Source: Hermatobates lingyangjiaoensis
Taxonomy: Eukaryota; Arthropoda; Insecta; Hemiptera; Hermatobatidae
Assembly (NCBI GenBank): GCA_026182355.1
Contig: JAPFBL010000036.1
Location: forward strand, 372,001 to 436,000
Length of the DNA stretch: 64,000 nucleotides
Reading direction: 5' to 3'
Under the pieces are notes generated by a model. That model saw only the letters and a list, made by a program, of their open reading frames with translations. It was not told the origin of the DNA and ran no database searches. Position 1 is the first letter of the stretch. Every line of letters begins with the position of its first letter. Below are positions 1 through 9,807 of this stretch, piece after piece. The translations under genes were made by a program, and so were the position numbers.

Positions 1-1
1 T

Positions 2-433
2 CCCCATACCAAAATGAAAAGAACAGAACTAAACAGACGATATAGACTTTTAATTCACTTACTTGATAATCGCTCAAAATTAACAACTGTCAATAAACTA
101 TTACTATATTAATCTATGATTATGCCTATTTGGACTTACGGGATAGAAATATGGGGAGCAACAAAATCTAGCAATGCCCAGAGGATACAAGCTCTTCAGT
201 CAAAAATTCTTAGAAAAATTCTTCATTGTCCCTTTTACATACCAAATCAAACAATCTATTCAGACCTCAGGATTTCAACAGTTCATCAAGTAGCAATATC
301 TCGCTACAAAGCCTTCCATAAAAATCTTTGTAGCAATATCAATCCCTTAGTCCAAAACATCTCCTCAACAAATATCCCAGGAAATCCCCAAAGGCGCCTG
401 AAGAGAAACTGGCTAAGAGACTTATTAGTGTGA
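2..433 (+). pseudogene. Jockey-like non-LTR retrotransposon, C-terminal end of reverse transcriptase ORF
   Basis: This is the end of the pol ORF of a LINE of the Jockey type, which copies its RNA into DNA at a nicked target site. The frame is open from the window edge to an in-frame stop at 110-112, then from Met 116 to 433. It carries the post-thumb block of this clade: SKLTTVNKLLLY before the stop, IWTYGIEIWG at the start of the downstream part, QALQSKILRKI after it, and the basic end RRLKRNWLRDL. The reverse transcriptase core and endonuclease would lie to the left of the window. The internal stop marks it as dead unless this is a sequencing error. The related copy at 15385-15800 has the same order of motifs. 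Family assignment comes from motif recognition; the exact clade is an inference. Confidence 0.85.
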
Positions 434-618
434 ATTGCTCTAGTGACTTGTAAATTTAATCTAAGTTTCATAACTTATTTCTCACGCCAGGAAGTATAAT
501 TACTGAATTATTTCTTCCCTCCTGCCTCCATGTGTAATGTATATATTTCCTTCATCATTGTCACTGGTAATGTTACATTTGCATTATTGTGACTATGTAA
601 AATAAAATAAAAAAAAAA
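434..618 (+). mobile_element. LINE 3' UTR and A-rich tail
   Basis: This is the untranslated 3' part of the Jockey-like copy. It is pyrimidine-rich around 510-560 and ends in an A-rich run at about 598-618, as expected for the 3' terminus of a retrotransposed LINE. The right boundary is taken at the end of the A run. I could not identify the target-site duplication because the 5' end is outside the window. Confidence 0.65.
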
Positions 619-2990
619 TATATTTACTGAAGGAAAAACCTTTGTCCCTTTCAAAAATAAAGTACATTCGTAAGTTTCAGATTGATAAAATAAAGTTCGT
701 CATATGTAAAAACATTGATGGCCTCTTATGCATATTAAATCACACTTTTAAAAGGATCAAAAGAAAAGAAGATGTAAAAAGAGTAGTTTAAAATTATTTA
801 ATTTAATATTAATTATTGTGTTATTATTATTAATTATTAATTTATTTATTTATAGTCAAATAAACAGTTAGCAATAATGAATTTAATTCCTGAAGAAAAT
901 TAACCTGACATATTTATCTGAAACATAAGACTACTACATCGCTTCCAGCATCATTTCTACTTTTTCTATTTTCTTCTCTTTATTTATATTTTCTTTTCTA
1001 TAGTTATTAGAAATAACTATATTACCTTTTTGTGAAAAAAGGGCATTTATATATTACTCAAGACTAGTAAATTTGTAAAACCAAATACATTTTTTTTTTG
1101 TTTTTAAAATGTTCTTCAAGTGTTGTGTAAAATTAAATTCATTATTTTAGTAGCAAAAAGTGTGAGGTAGTGTTAAAGAAGTTTCTTCTTAAAATAATAT
1201 AAACGGTCAGGTAGAGCTACATTACTGAATTGAGACGTTACGTTTAAACTAAGCAATGGTTTATCTTCAATATTATTAACTTATTTTGATTTAACAATGA
1301 AACCTAAAGTATGTTATTACTGCTTAGTGATTGTTTATTTATTGCTTAACTCAAAACAACCATTTAGATTGGGCATGGAATTCTTAGCCAAACTGATTAA
1401 TAGTGCTACCTTCCTGGCAACATTAAATTTTGTAGTGTTCAATATCAAAGTTGCAATAAAAAAGGAGTTATATTTTATTATGTAAAGGACAACTCAGAAG
1501 TTCTAATCTTACAGGCGTTATTATATCTATCTCGAAAAATGTGAGAGCAACAGTTTTTAGACAGATTTTTTTTGAGGTTGTTAAGAAGTTACTTCCCTAA
1601 TTTTTAAATTATGAAGATAACACATTATATTTCTTCAAATCCTAATTAACAGTTTATACTTTTCATTTTCTCATACTAAATTTGTTTAAAGAATGATAAC
1701 AAACGTCCTCTACAAAAGTGGCACAAAATGTCATAGTCCTGCAGTATTATTATCATTTCCAATTCCTATGACCACAGGCAATAATGAAGTTAATATATAT
1801 TTATCTAATCCTGGTAACATATGATGTAAGTAAATCTCCTAAAAAATGATTAAATAGTGTTAATTGTAAAATTTCATGTCTTTAACGTATTAAATATTCA
1901 TAGGTCAGACTGGTTGGTAAGCTATAACGACTATGAGTCACACAATATAAATAAATATTCCGTGTCGAAGGAAGGTAAATTTCAATCTTTGTTTTTGCAT
2001 GCAAATAAATAAAATCCTAGCAATGATACAACAGAAAATAAAATGATAACGGATGCAATACTGATATTGCTATGACATCGTATGGATTTTTTGGTGAATT
2101 AAATTTAACAGGGTTTTTCCTTTTCCTCCGCTCCTCCAATGGTGAGAATGCTTCTGGCATAGTCATCAGTTAGAATCCCGTCCGTCATCCTCAGCCCTTC
2201 CTTCCTTCACCTTCTCGTTCTCTATTCATTTTCTCCTTTTCCTCTTGCTCTGCCTCTTCTTTTTCAATGGCTTCTTTATCGTCCATTTTCTTTAATCATA
2301 CTTATTCATTCATTTTCTGTCTTCTCCTTTGCTTGCCATTCCATCCTTTTGACTTTATCTTTGGTATTTCAAATTTTTCTTCATACATTTCCGATTTTTT
2401 ACACATATTATCTGAATTTATTACAGTTATTTTATATCGTTATTTTGATATAAAGTCGAACAATTTTGATAATCTAGATATCAATCTGTCTTACGATGAA
2501 TCCCAGTCTTTAAATTTATGCTCGTGTAAACATCATGACACTCCATCCATAATAACTGCTCGATTAGTTTCCAAAACTGCTTCTTTTCACTAAATTACAG
2601 TAAACGGGATTATTTCAATGCAAAAATTGCTTCAGCAAAGATAATCTTACATGTGAATTCTCATAAATACGTATTTAGTCATCGCGTTAACCTTCCAAAT
2701 GCTATAGTTTCAATTTCTCAACATTTTTTCTATAAATACTGTTTGAGTGTTTAAATTTTTGAATAGATTACCAACTTCAATCCCTATGTTAATAGACTTA
2801 AGACTTTTACTGCTTATGTCCATGCACCTATTCCCCCTTACTTGCCAAAAAATCTCCCATATTCAAACGTTATGGATAAATCTTTCATCCAATGATTAAA
2901 TTAATGTATTATATATAAATTTTAGTAATAATCAAAAAATTCAATATGGAAATTTTGACAGACTAAAATGTTACAAAGTTTGAATGTTAA
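619..2990. other. AT-rich stretch with no recognisable gene
   Basis: I see only AT-rich sequence with short chance reading frames. A C/T-rich patch lies at about 2110-2280, and a 108-codon open frame at 2267-2593 (+) shows no motif I recognise. No repeat boundary was evident. Confidence 0.5.
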
Positions 2991-3016
2991 TTGTGGTCAA
3001 TATTTGATGATATCTG

Positions 3017-3022
3017 TATGTA

Positions 3023-3115
<93 letters not shown>

Positions 3116-3160
3116 TGTGAGTGCCCGTGTGTGTATGTGTGTGTGAGTGGGTGGGTTGGC
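3017..3160. repeat. (TG)n microsatellite with TG/GTGGG-rich right flank
   Basis: Three TATG units lead into an uninterrupted TG run from about 3027 to 3110, then degenerate TG and GTGGG motifs to about 3160. The long reading frames here on both strands (poly-CV, poly-HT) are artefacts of the dinucleotide repeat. TG runs followed by GTGGG also occur inside the dispersed family at 43175-43275 and, inverted, at 56566-56639, so this tract may be a decayed piece of that family. Confidence 0.95.
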
Positions 3161-3271
3161 AGGTATTTGCGCATCAAAAAGATTGTGGTCTTACTACAGG
3201 GCTTACTATATGATTCGTCAAAAATATGACACTAAATTGTTGGCCTTATAATAAAGATTTCAGATTATTAC

Positions 3272-3483
3272 TACTCAAGTCTATTAAGAGTAGGTATCTT
3301 TAACGAACTCCTGAGATCGTACACGATCGGTACCAACAACTTAACGTCCTCTTTGAGGTACGACGTGCTAAGATTTATTTTCCTACCACGTGAAAAAATC
3401 ATGGGACAGAGTGAGTATTGAACCCCGGATCTAACAGTCCTGAAGTGCGCACGTTCCCACTACGCTATCTTGGCCTCTTGTGG
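3272..3483 (-). mobile_element. tRNA-derived SINE, copy 1
   Basis: Read on the minus strand, this starts with a tRNA-like RNA polymerase III promoter. The A box TAGCGTAGTGG (complement of 3457-3467) matches the eukaryotic consensus, and the B box GGGTTCAATAC is the complement of 3415-3425. The body then has an AGAGGACGTTAAG block and a tail block resembling AAAGAT-CTACTCT-ACTTGAG. The same order of blocks appears in the plus-strand copy at 25150-25357 and, more decayed, at 60800-60990. SINEs are non-coding and depend on a LINE for mobilisation. Confidence 0.75.
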
Positions 3484-3489
3484 TTTTAG

Positions 3490-5095
3490 ATAACATATTT
3501 TTTCTCCTGATTTGATAAATGTAGACGATTATTATTATGGTGTTGACAGCACAAAAACTGAAAAGAATTTTAAATTTTTTCAAAGGTCAGAAAAGTTGTT
3601 TTTGATATAAAGTACAATATTTGGCTTATTATTTGTCTGAATGTTTGAAGACAAAATAGAGGTCACAGTGGTTATAATATCATAAATAAAGTATGCCCTA
3701 AAATAGCACCTTTTTAAAATGAACTGCATAGTTTTTTGTAAAACTTACATGCAGAAACAGGGGTATTACCTGTACATTTTATTATTGTAATAATGTTTTT
3801 ACTATAATTGACAAATTATATAAGAATACAATTTTCTGAATAAATATATCAAAATTATTGTTATAAAAAACATAAATTCAAATAGTTTAAATTGCTACAA
3901 AAACAATACCGATCTAAAAACTAGAAACTCAACTTGGAATTATAAATAACTTGCTGTGCATTTTTTACATTGACTTGGTTGCCTAGAGAAAGGCTTGTAA
4001 GAGTTCTTACGAACTCGTGTGCTCTGCTGCGTCCTTCTGTGCTCCTTATTGCCATAAAATGTGATATAACAGATTAAATTTCATTTTGTTTAATACACTT
4101 AATGATTATCTTTGTCAAATATTTATCAATTTTGTTGATTTTATGTATAATTTTCAAAATGTTTAACCTTTTAGTGGAAAATGTACTGCACTCATACAAA
4201 ATGCATACAAGTATCTTTCTCTTCCAGGCAGATTGAGTATTTTATGCATGGTGTAAATTTTAGCTTACATAAGAGGTATCTGAGAGAATGTTCCAGTTAG
4301 ATATTTCCCATATATTTTTATACCATCGGATAAATTATTATTTTACTTGAATAAAAAGAGTTGCTAAAGAATTAAATTTTTGGGCTACTAGCCACCTATT
4401 ATCTGCTTCCTTTATTATTAATTTCATAATTGAAGTCTTAAGAACGCTCGGGAGTGTTGGAGGAAGACTTTGGGATATCCAAGGTTTATCTTGTTTGAAA
4501 ATTTGTAAACCAATCCACGCCTCATTCTCCCTATTCCTATATGACAATTCCTATTCCAAACAAGTATTGACTTCTTTTTACTGCTATTATTTCCGGTATT
4601 ATTGAAGTATTGGAAATCTACTTTTTCCAGGAAAAAAAGCTTTGTGCTTATAGAAAAAAGGCTATCAATGTTAAGACTCTTATCCAGTGGTTCAATAAAC
4701 TTATTATTCTTAACAAGATATGTCTTAACACGACTATTTCATCAGCTTACTTCGGCAAACTGATGAAATATTACTAGTATTAGAAGACAGAATTAGAAAA
4801 CAATGACTCTATTAAAAATAATAACTTTTAAGTTGTATCTGTACTAACATGCGATAGATAAATAGAGAAACATTCTGTTAAGTGAAATTACGATTAATGA
4901 AGAAAAAAAATCAACAGACCAGCTCTAGAAATATTGTTAAACAAAATGATAACTGTTTTAAAACTTAAAGAAATGACTGTGGACTGCTAATTAGAATAGA
5001 TTAGGAAGTTATGATAGCACGTCATTAATAATTAATTGATTAACAAATATACTCATGTATAAAAAGATTTCACATAAACACGTGAAATGCAATCA
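3490..5095. other. AT-rich stretch with no recognisable gene
   Basis: Only short chance frames are present, such as a 69-codon frame at 4338-4547 (-). Nothing with a recognisable domain or repeat structure was seen before the inverted repeat that starts at 5096. Confidence 0.45.
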
Positions 5096-5341
5096 ATGAT
5101 CAAACCACAATAAGAAATGGGAAAACAAGACTAAGATCTTTCAACCGTAACAAGCGGTCTTCGTCAGAGTCAAAAACCCAACTAAACACTAGATGCAGAA
5201 AACATCTGGTGATGTCTGGTGAGGTCACCAAATGTTTTCTGCTTCTAGTGTTTAGTTGGGTTTTTGACTTTGACGAAGACCGCTTGTTACGGTTGAAAGA
5301 TCTTAGTCTTGCTTTCCCATTTCTTATTGTGGTTTGATCAT
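5096..5341. repeat. Long inverted repeat P1 with paired hammerhead-like cores
   Basis: Arms of about 117 bp (5096-5212 and 5225-5341) are near-perfect reverse complements around a 12-bp spacer. The left arm, read on the minus strand, has CTGACGA, a stem ACCG/CGGT closed by a 7-nt loop, then GAAA, spanning 5135-5166. The right arm carries the same pattern on the plus strand at 5270-5302, with TTGACGA. This is the catalytic-core layout of a hammerhead ribozyme. A TA run follows at once (from 5348). A related unpaired segment lies at 10587-10616. The repeat is probably a fold-back derivative of a Penelope-like terminal region; that assignment is inference. Confidence 0.85.
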
Positions 5342-5347
5342 ACTCAT

Positions 5348-5370
5348 GTATATATATATATATATATATT
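5348..5370. repeat. (TA)n run
   Basis: A short TA run borders the right end of inverted repeat P1. TA runs border most of the hammerhead-bearing segments in this window. Confidence 0.9.
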
Positions 5371-5445
5371 TAAGTTGTTTAAAACAGTCAGTTTAACCTT
5401 TTCAAAATTGTTATTATGTTAGTTTAATCAGATTATACGATATAC

Positions 5446-5482
5446 CTGACGATGATTTCAGTGAAATCGAAAGCTTGTAAGT
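5446..5482 (+). ncRNA. Hammerhead-ribozyme-like core followed by a splice donor
   Basis: CTGACGA lies at 5446-5452. The 6-bp stem GATTTC (5454-5459) pairs perfectly with GAAATC (5463-5468) across an AGT loop, and GAAA follows at 5469-5472. This satisfies the conserved core of a hammerhead between stems I and III (CUGANGA, stem II, GAAA). A GTAAGT donor lies at 5477-5482. The PLE N-terminal frame starts 40 bases further on. I could not prove stems I and III or the cleavage triplet by eye, so activity is unproven. Confidence 0.6.
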
Positions 5483-5522
5483 AAAAATATATTATTGAGT
5501 AACCTACGAAATTATTTCTTCG

Positions 5523-5690
5523 ATGTCTCTGATACAACTCCTTCACGAAATCACTCCCAACCAAAGAAAACTAGTTAGAAAACTAGATAACACCAGCAAA
5601 AAGGTCGTGAATGCGGAAGCTGCCATATACTTTAATGAAATATGTTTACAACAGAATCTGCTACTAATATACACTAATATATATATATAA
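5523..5690 (+). pseudogene. Penelope-like element, N-terminal fragment of the polyprotein
   Basis: A 55-codon frame begins at ATG 5523 and ends at TAA in a TA run. It contains RKLVRKLDN, then KKVVNAEAAIYFNEICL, then NLLLIYTNI. I recognise this as the N-terminal region that precedes the reverse transcriptase in Penelope-like elements. The fragments at 10417-10545 (KKIVNTEAALVFNDICL) and 17998-18093 (minus; KKIANAESGLLFNN) share the same block, and 63714-63800 shares the RKLEN part. The hammerhead-like core upstream fits the 5' pseudo-LTR of a PLE. The frame is cut off at the TA run, so the copy is a 5' fragment without reverse transcriptase or GIY-YIG. Confidence 0.7.
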
Positions 5691-5723
5691 ACATTAATAA
5701 CTTCTCGACCGTGTGACAGATAT

Positions 5724-6032
5724 ACAACTAAAAAATGATTGATCGGGATGCGGTCAGTTTCTTCCACTTTTTAATTCAAACTCTCATTGCCGACGTTTCG
5801 ATTTTATTCAAAATCTTTTTCATAGGCATAAGTAGGAGTATTGGCAATTGAAGGAACTATTACATTTTCATTTCTGAACTAGTAATGAAAATGTAATAGT
5901 TCCTTCAATTGCCAATACTCCTACTTATGCCTATGAAAAAGATTTTGAATAAAATCGAAACGTCGGCAATGAGAGTTTGAATTAAAAAGTGGAAGAAACT
6001 GACCGCATCCCGATCAATCATTTTTTAGTTGT
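5724..6032. repeat. Long perfect inverted repeat P2
   Basis: Two 149-bp arms (5724-5872 and 5884-6032) read as essentially perfect reverse complements around an 11-bp spacer, and a TA run follows at 6033. The lack of divergence suggests recent formation or gene conversion. In the right arm (+) a stem GATTTT/AAAATC at about 5941-5956 leads into GAAA, and in the left arm the same lies on the minus strand. The CTGANGA box, however, is degenerate (CTATGAA). It looks like a fold-back relative of the hammerhead-bearing family. Confidence 0.9.
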
Positions 6033-6055
6033 GATATATATATATATATATATAT
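6033..6055. repeat. (TA)n run
   Basis: TA run bordering the right end of inverted repeat P2. Confidence 0.9.
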
Positions 6056-7059
6056 TGGTTTAAATCTAAAAAAGAGCAACACACGAAGTAAAGAAATATA
6101 GTACTATAGTAACCTTATCTACCGTTGCGTCTCTGGCGTGCTTGGTCTTTCTTTTCTTCTGAAAACGCATTTTCCCAAAAGGTGAGTTGTAAATGTTTTT
6201 CATTACTCTATGTGAGATAAGGACCAGTTGAAAAAGGTTGCAGCCAAACGATCTTTTTCTAGCCTGGAGCCTTTATTAACCCCACACCCCAGCTTCTTGA
6301 AGAATACCTCAATGAATTAAGGAATAAGAAAGATGATAAATGATTGTTAAAAACCAGGTCTAAATCAGTCTAAAAAAACTTTATTCCCACTGAAGTCAAA
6401 TTTAAAATCAAAACAATAAATTGTCAACGGAAATCTTTCTGTAAATACATGTAAGTAGTGTACCTAACTAGACATTGCTCAGACGAACTTTATTCATTAT
6501 TACTTGAATTTATTTATCACTACAATATTAAAAATATTAATAATTTTAAAAATAATAACACTTAAATAATAACCAGAAGAGCAAAAATAATAATGTTTTC
6601 TTTCCTTTTTAATTTCATAATTTTAAAAATCTCAATAACTTAATTTTAGTAATTTTAATAATCTTCTTCTTTTTTTTGATTTTTTAGCACGTAGTGATAG
6701 ACTCCCAGCCGACTAGAAAACCAGTCAAAACACCCCCATTTTTGGGAGGATACTTTACTGAAAGCGTTTGTCACCTTGCTTCAGACTATGCCTTTCTTTA
6801 CCAATATAACAGTCTTATTTGCTGATCATTGTCATTTTTATAAAAATTTCTCTATTTTCCAACTGACGCTGCTTTATAATTTGGCACTATTCCATACTCT
6901 ATGAGAACTACTATATTTATATGTTTTCTCAAGATAAAAATAACTTATTTTTCTCTTGAATAATAATAGTAATAACATGCGAGGTGTACTAGATTAATGA
7001 TTTGAAATGTAACTTTTAAAATAGGACTGGCCAACAAAACTGATGAAATCCTTGAATTT
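6056..7059. other. No recognisable gene
   Basis: AT-rich, with poly-A/T and TAATAAT-type simple sequence between 6480 and 6680. Nothing recognisable was found. Confidence 0.45.
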
Positions 7060-7205
7060 AGTGCTGTGAAATTGATATTACGTCATCATAAAGTTTAATA
7101 TCATATCTCCTCGATAGCATCTTAAAATATACTCAAAACTCAAGAGATTGTCAACGAGGTAAATAATAACTGTATTAACAGTAAAGTTGAAGGTAGCCTA
7201 CTCCA
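7060..7205 (-). mobile_element. Palindromic-end repeat family, end fragment (copy 0)
   Basis: The minus strand carries the family's left-end signature: CTGGAG, then a variant of GGCCTACACTCAACTTTACT (7180-7205), then a block with CCTCGTTGACAA. That block also follows the motif at 41095-41225 and 49805-49870. It directly abuts the opposite end of the next copy at 7210, giving a head-to-tail join. Confidence 0.5.
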
Positions 7206-7209
7206 GATT

Positions 7210-8207
7210 TTTATTTTTTCTATAAGTAAGTTAATGATCATTAAAGAATTTGATCTCGAGATTTTGAACGCTTTACATGCTTTGTGGTCCCCAAAGTCTT
7301 TTTATGACATTTTCATGGTGATGCCTATGTGTGTAATAGTGGGTGAGTGCGTATCTGAAAGCTTGTGTACAAGCTACAGTCCACAATCATTGATGGATCC
7401 CATAAATATTTATAAAAAAAAAGTCGCCTCTTAGCGTAGATATGCCCTATTGTTTTGGAGCAATTACACAAGATGGGAAAATTACTTTTATTGTCACAAT
7501 GTCTTTTTGGACAACATTTTTTTCTCCTAAACTATTTATTCTATAGTCTTGAATTTTTTTTTATTATTGTGAGAGTGAAAGAAAAAAAAAGAAAGGAGAA
7601 CATTCTCCGCTTTTTTTTTAAAAAAAAAACTTCTTTTCATTAAAATGGAATATTTTGACTTATGATTCAATCTGAAAGCTTGTGAGGAGGATACAAGCAA
7701 TATTGTTTGACGAATCAACATGAAAGTATATCTAAAAATAGAATATCATGAGAGTGATGAGATGAGGAATTAGTTTCAAAATTAAATGAAATACTCATAT
7801 TTTTTTCGCGGGAAAACTTTGAATTAAATCTTCAAACCAGAAGGAGGTCAAATAAACGTCATCAAATATAACAGATCTACTGACTGTGTAATGTTACAAA
7901 TGACCTATGTCATAGGGAAATATGTTATCCTCTCCAAATATGTAACAAATCATTTCGTAACACGAAATCTTCACTTTGACTTTACAAAAATGTTATTTCT
8001 GCTGTTGTAATTACAATGATGCTATGTGAAACAATTGCGTGATATAAAAAAACATGTGTGTTTATTGAAATGGATTAATCACTCTCTGATCTACCTCCAG
8101 GAATGAATGACCAATAAATATCTCCTATTTAGACAATATCTAAACGGAGCATTACATATTATATTGCCAATAAGTTTAATACTATGTTAACTTATAGCAA
8201 AGTTGAG
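7210..8207 (-). mobile_element. Palindromic-end repeat family, near-complete 1.0-kb copy
   Basis: This is one of at least four long members of a dispersed non-coding family. Read on the minus strand it starts at about 8207 with GTTGAG...CTATAAGTTAA and ends at 7210-7260 with the conserved block around CTCGAGATCAAATT. Internal blocks shared with 43064-44515, 51696-53510 and 55098-56757 include CTACCTCCAGGAATGAA (here at about 8092) and ACAAGCTTTCAGATTGAAT. No coding frame longer than chance is present, so it is non-autonomous. The class is uncertain: the ends carry the self-complementary motif TTACTATAAGTAA, and longer copies have an internal TG microsatellite. Confidence 0.65.
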
Positions 8208-8576
8208 TGCAAGGAACTCCATACTATTTTGTTCTGCCTTTATTTTCTATAATTTTCTTCATAATTGATGTAATGTACTTCTATTTTACTGAACTATAGA
8301 TAATGAATGGTAGATATGATAAGAAATTATTTTCAGTTTATGGCTGAATATTTGCTTTTGTATTTTGATTTGTTTATTTGTGGTGTTCCAATAATTACTG
8401 AATGTAATTAGATGATAATAATGTCGTAATTGTGTATTCGAAAGTACTTGTGATAGAAAAGCAAACTTATTGTAACAGATAAATTGGATACTGTATTCTA
8501 ATGATTCTAATTCTACGTTAGCTGTGTAGTATTCGGGCAATTTTACACATTGGAAAATTTATTTTGCTGCCTAGTA

Positions 8577-8660
8577 CCAATGGTTCTCAATGGGGGTGGA
8601 ATTCACCCCCAGGGATAAATTTTAGGTTTTGAGGGGGTGAATTGTGACCACAATAAGTTT
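8577..8660. mobile_element. Possible hAT terminal inverted repeat relic
   Basis: AATGGTTCTCAATGGGGGTG followed by GAATTCACCCCC resembles the ends of hAT (Charlie-like) transposons, whose tips begin CAGTGGTTCTCAA. I found no matching opposite end nearby. The GGGGGTGGAATTCACCCCC palindrome is also self-pairing. Weak evidence. Confidence 0.25.
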
Positions 8661-8859
8661 ACAGGTGAACCTATATAGGTTTTGATTACTAATGTTTTGA
8701 CCTCTTAATTATAAAATATTTTGATACCCCACTGAGCTTTTTTGAAGGGAAAGGAATTTCTAATGAGTTGTACATAAGGAAAGAAATTATAACTATAAAG
8801 TTTTATAAAACAGATAAAATTGAAAATCATCCTTTAAATATTGCTAGTCTTGGAAGAAA

Positions 8860-9090
8860 ATTATAATCATCAGAAACTGATCTACCGGAAAATGAAGTTA
8901 TTTGTTATCTGCTTCTGTCCATACCAGATTCTTATTCGAACATTGCAACAGCTAAGGGTCCTACATAAAGATAACCTAAATTTGACATCTTTAAGAGAAA
9001 AAAAACTTAATGAAGAACGGAAAAGGCTTCAAAATGTGAATGTAATGACAGAATGTATGGAACACGCCATTGATTTAAAGCATTAGTTTC
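8860..9090 (+). pseudogene. Ty1/copia-type gag relic
   Basis: Gag packages the RNA of an LTR retrotransposon. One frame (from about 8870) reads TDLPENEVICYLLLSIPDSY and then SNIATAK. It then shifts by a frame to DNLNLTSLREKKLNEERKRL. These two halves are the consecutive blocks of the copia-type gag domain: a LL-SLP-SY motif, then LT-REKLL-EE-R. The join at about 8950-8965 is therefore a frameshift in a once continuous ORF. No zinc knuckle, protease, integrase or LTR was found beside it, so this is an isolated fragment. The domain call rests on motif recognition only. Confidence 0.65.
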
Positions 9091-9426
9091 ACTTGTTAAA
9101 TGGTGCTCAAAAATGCAGTCACTTGTAGCATTATCTACGACAAATCAGAGTATTCTGCTAGTGCATTATTACATTTTTTACATTTCATAAGTTCTGAGTG
9201 ATAAATAATGAGATAGTTGGGTAAGTTTTGAGTTATGAAGGTAATATAAATTGTTTTTAGTTGGCAAACAACTTTAACAATGAAATGAGAATTAAATATA
9301 ATTTTCTTAAAGGTATAGTCAAAATTGTATAAAACATCTTCATTAAGGAACATCTGAGTAATTTATTTACAAAAGGATAAAATAGAAAAAAATTGTAACT
9401 AAGTAAGTAACTAAGTATTGCAATTT

Positions 9427-9500
9427 AAGTAAAGTAATCATGAAAAATTCAATATAAAAATGTTAACTGCTATACATGTTTTGAGATCACCTAAGTCTAA
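9427..9500 (-). mobile_element. Palindromic-end repeat family, end fragment
   Basis: The plus strand reads AAGTAAAGTAATCATGAAAA and then ATACATGTTTTGAGATCACC. This matches the order of the right-end block in the full copies (TAAGTAAAGT, GTGAAAAAATTCGA, ACATGTTTTGAGGTCCC). Confidence 0.5.
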
Positions 9501-9590
9501 ATTTTAATGCATTCTATGAGGTCAGACTATTCATTTAGATGTAACTTTGTTTTAATTATTAAAATACATATGAACATTTTTAATTTGCTA

Positions 9591-9680
9591 TAAGATGTTT
9601 CGCGATAATAGAAAAATTCGATTTCAAGATATTGATGGATTTACAAGTATTGAGGTTTTCAGAGTTTTTTTTTTTAATTT
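9591..9680 (-). mobile_element. Palindromic-end repeat family, second end fragment
   Basis: The plus strand has CGCGATAATAGAAAAATTCG, a diverged CTCGAGATTTTGA block and TTTACAAGTATTGAGG. This is the same block order as the right ends at 13160-13275 and 43064-43145. Confidence 0.45.
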
Positions 9681-9807
9681 GTTTTTATTATGTCTATGTT
9701 TGTATAGCCGGGGAGTGTATTCCTAACAGATAGTGCCAAGCCACATGAAGCACAACTGATTGTAAACAAGTTTGATATTATGTTTACTTAAGTAAAGTTG
9801 ATTTTAG

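Noticed and set aside
3026..3229. Open frames of poly-Cys/Val and poly-His/Thr
   Set aside because: They are translations of the TG microsatellite.
5543..5767. 74-codon minus-strand frame
   Set aside because: It is a shadow of the PLE N-terminal frame and of the left arm of P2.
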